A DNA stretch of 32,642 bases from Deltaproteobacteria bacterium (lineage in GTDB: Bacteria; Myxococcota_A; UBA9042), in assembly GCA_016218865.1 (NCBI GenBank), contig JACRCU010000253.1:1-32642 (forward strand), written 5' to 3'. Shown in pieces: positions 32,011 through 32,642 of this stretch; within the stretch, counting starts at the first letter, position 1; each line of letters begins with the position of its first letter. Under the pieces are notes generated by a model. That model saw only the letters and a program-made list of their open reading frames with translations, searched no databases and had not been told where the DNA came from. The position numbers and the translations under genes are program-made.

Positions 32011-32642
32011 ATGCCAACCCCTTTCGCAGCCAAATTGCCGATCGCTCGCGCCGGTGCTGTGCTGGTGGTGCTGCTGGCCCTGTTCGCGTGGTGTCCGGCG
32101 GCTTTGGCCGTTCCGCCCGCCGCGCTGCCCGCGGCCGATCCGTGGCTGCAATTGGCCCAGCGCGCCGCCGACTGCCTGGGCCGCGAGGACCCGCAGTGTG
32201 CCCGCGCCGTGCTGGCCGAGATCGACGCGGTGGCACCAGAGGGCTCGACCTCGCGCGAATTCTGGCACGGTATCGCCGACTTCCTGGCCGGTGACTACGC
32301 CAAAGCGCAGACGACCCTGCGCAAGATCGCCACGCACACCGGCGTGCCGCCCGGGCTGCGCGAACAGGCCGACAACTACGCCGACGTGGCCGAGGCCACC
32401 CTGGACATCCTGGCCGGCTGCAAGCCGCGGCCGCTAGTGGGCGGCAAGGTGGTGGCCTGGGTGCGCCCGGGCGCCGACGAGGTCCTGCTCGGCTACCTCG
32501 AAACGGTGCTGGCGCGGGCCTTGCCCAAGCTCGAGGCGGCCTTTGGCGCCGCCGGTGCGCCCATCACCGTGCACGTCTACCCGCACGCCGATGACTTGGC
32601 GCGCGTGTCCGGCCTGACGGTGGCGCAGATCCGCACCTCGGG
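32011..32642 (+). CDS. exported TPR-like / peptidase-MA-like protein, truncated by window edge
   Basis: The ATG at 32011 opens a frame that continues to the last base (210 codons, no stop). AGGCGGG lies about 5 nt upstream. A Sec signal is clear: KLPIARAG, a hydrophobic run, then PAALAVPP. Helical repeat-like sequence follows (ADCLGREDPQCARAVLAEID, DFLAGDYAKAQTTLRKIA), suggesting TPRs. The visible end, ITVHVYPHADDLARVSGL then VAQIRTSG, resembles the opening of peptidase-MA-like (gluzincin) domains seen with TPRs in myxobacteria-like genomes. The HExxH zinc motif, if any, would lie beyond the edge. The gene call is good; the family is tentative. Confidence 0.7.
   Translation, partial: MPTPFAAKLPIARAGAVLVVLLALFAWCPAALAVPPAALPAADPWLQLAQRAADCLGREDPQCARAVLAEIDAVAPEGSTSREFWHGIADFLAGDYAKAQTTLRKIATHTGVPPGLREQADNYADVAEATLDILAGCKPRPLVGGKVVAWVRPGADEVLLGYLETVLARALPKLEAAFGAAGAPITVHVYPHADDLARVSGLTVAQIRTS

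Overview
The window is a very GC-rich bacterial chromosome segment with tightly packed genes and long codon-biased reading frames. Its secreted proteins suggest a Gram-negative, predatory or myxobacteria-like lineage (Myxococcota or another former deltaproteobacterial group). The evidence for this is three lipoproteins with Asp/Ala/Gly/Thr-rich tethers after the lipobox, Cys-rich repeat lipoproteins, a caspase-like protein and several large exported proteins without an obvious family. The lineage is inferred from style and was not tested by any search.

Layout. 141-1016 (-) is an alpha/beta hydrolase, divergent from a 1444-residue exported/membrane protein of unknown function with an internally duplicated ectodomain (1137-5471), which is followed by a lipoprotein with about ten six-Cys repeats (5538-7991). 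On the minus strand, 12819 down to 8014 is a compact three-gene cassette: a 731-residue radical SAM protein with extra Cys clusters, a second radical SAM protein of 610 residues whose start overlaps the first gene's stop, and a Cys-rich lipoprotein with six CGxGxC repeats and a somatomedin-B-like end. This cassette is my best candidate for an undescribed peptide- or protein-modifying system.

13139-23845 (+) is a complex I operon in the order nuoA, nuoB-C (fused), nuoD, nuoH, nuoI, nuoJ, nuoK, nuoL, nuoM, nuoN. The NADH-input subunits nuoE, nuoF and nuoG are absent, and 117 bp sit where they would lie between nuoD and nuoH. Genes from nuoI to nuoN are joined by five consecutive ATGA stop/start overlaps. 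NuoI carries a Pro/Ala tail encoded by a hexanucleotide array. NuoM carries a 170-residue Met/Pro/Gly-rich tail and, in my hand alignment, lacks the central TM7 lysine of its half-channel.

23919-31297 (+) holds four co-directional genes: a predicted zinc-phospholipase-C-fold protein with a beta-rich, possibly outer-membrane-barrel end; a caspase (C14) protein with an EF-hand loop, a CsgG/TolB-like domain and a TPR-like end; an AmmeMemoRadiSam-type radical SAM enzyme overlapping it; and a large lipoprotein esterase. These are followed by a convergent membrane-anchored SRPBCC protein (31848-31312, -) and the start of an exported TPR/peptidase-MA-like protein that runs off the right edge (32011 onward).

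No tRNA, rRNA, CRISPR array, insertion sequence or convincing intrinsic terminator was seen.
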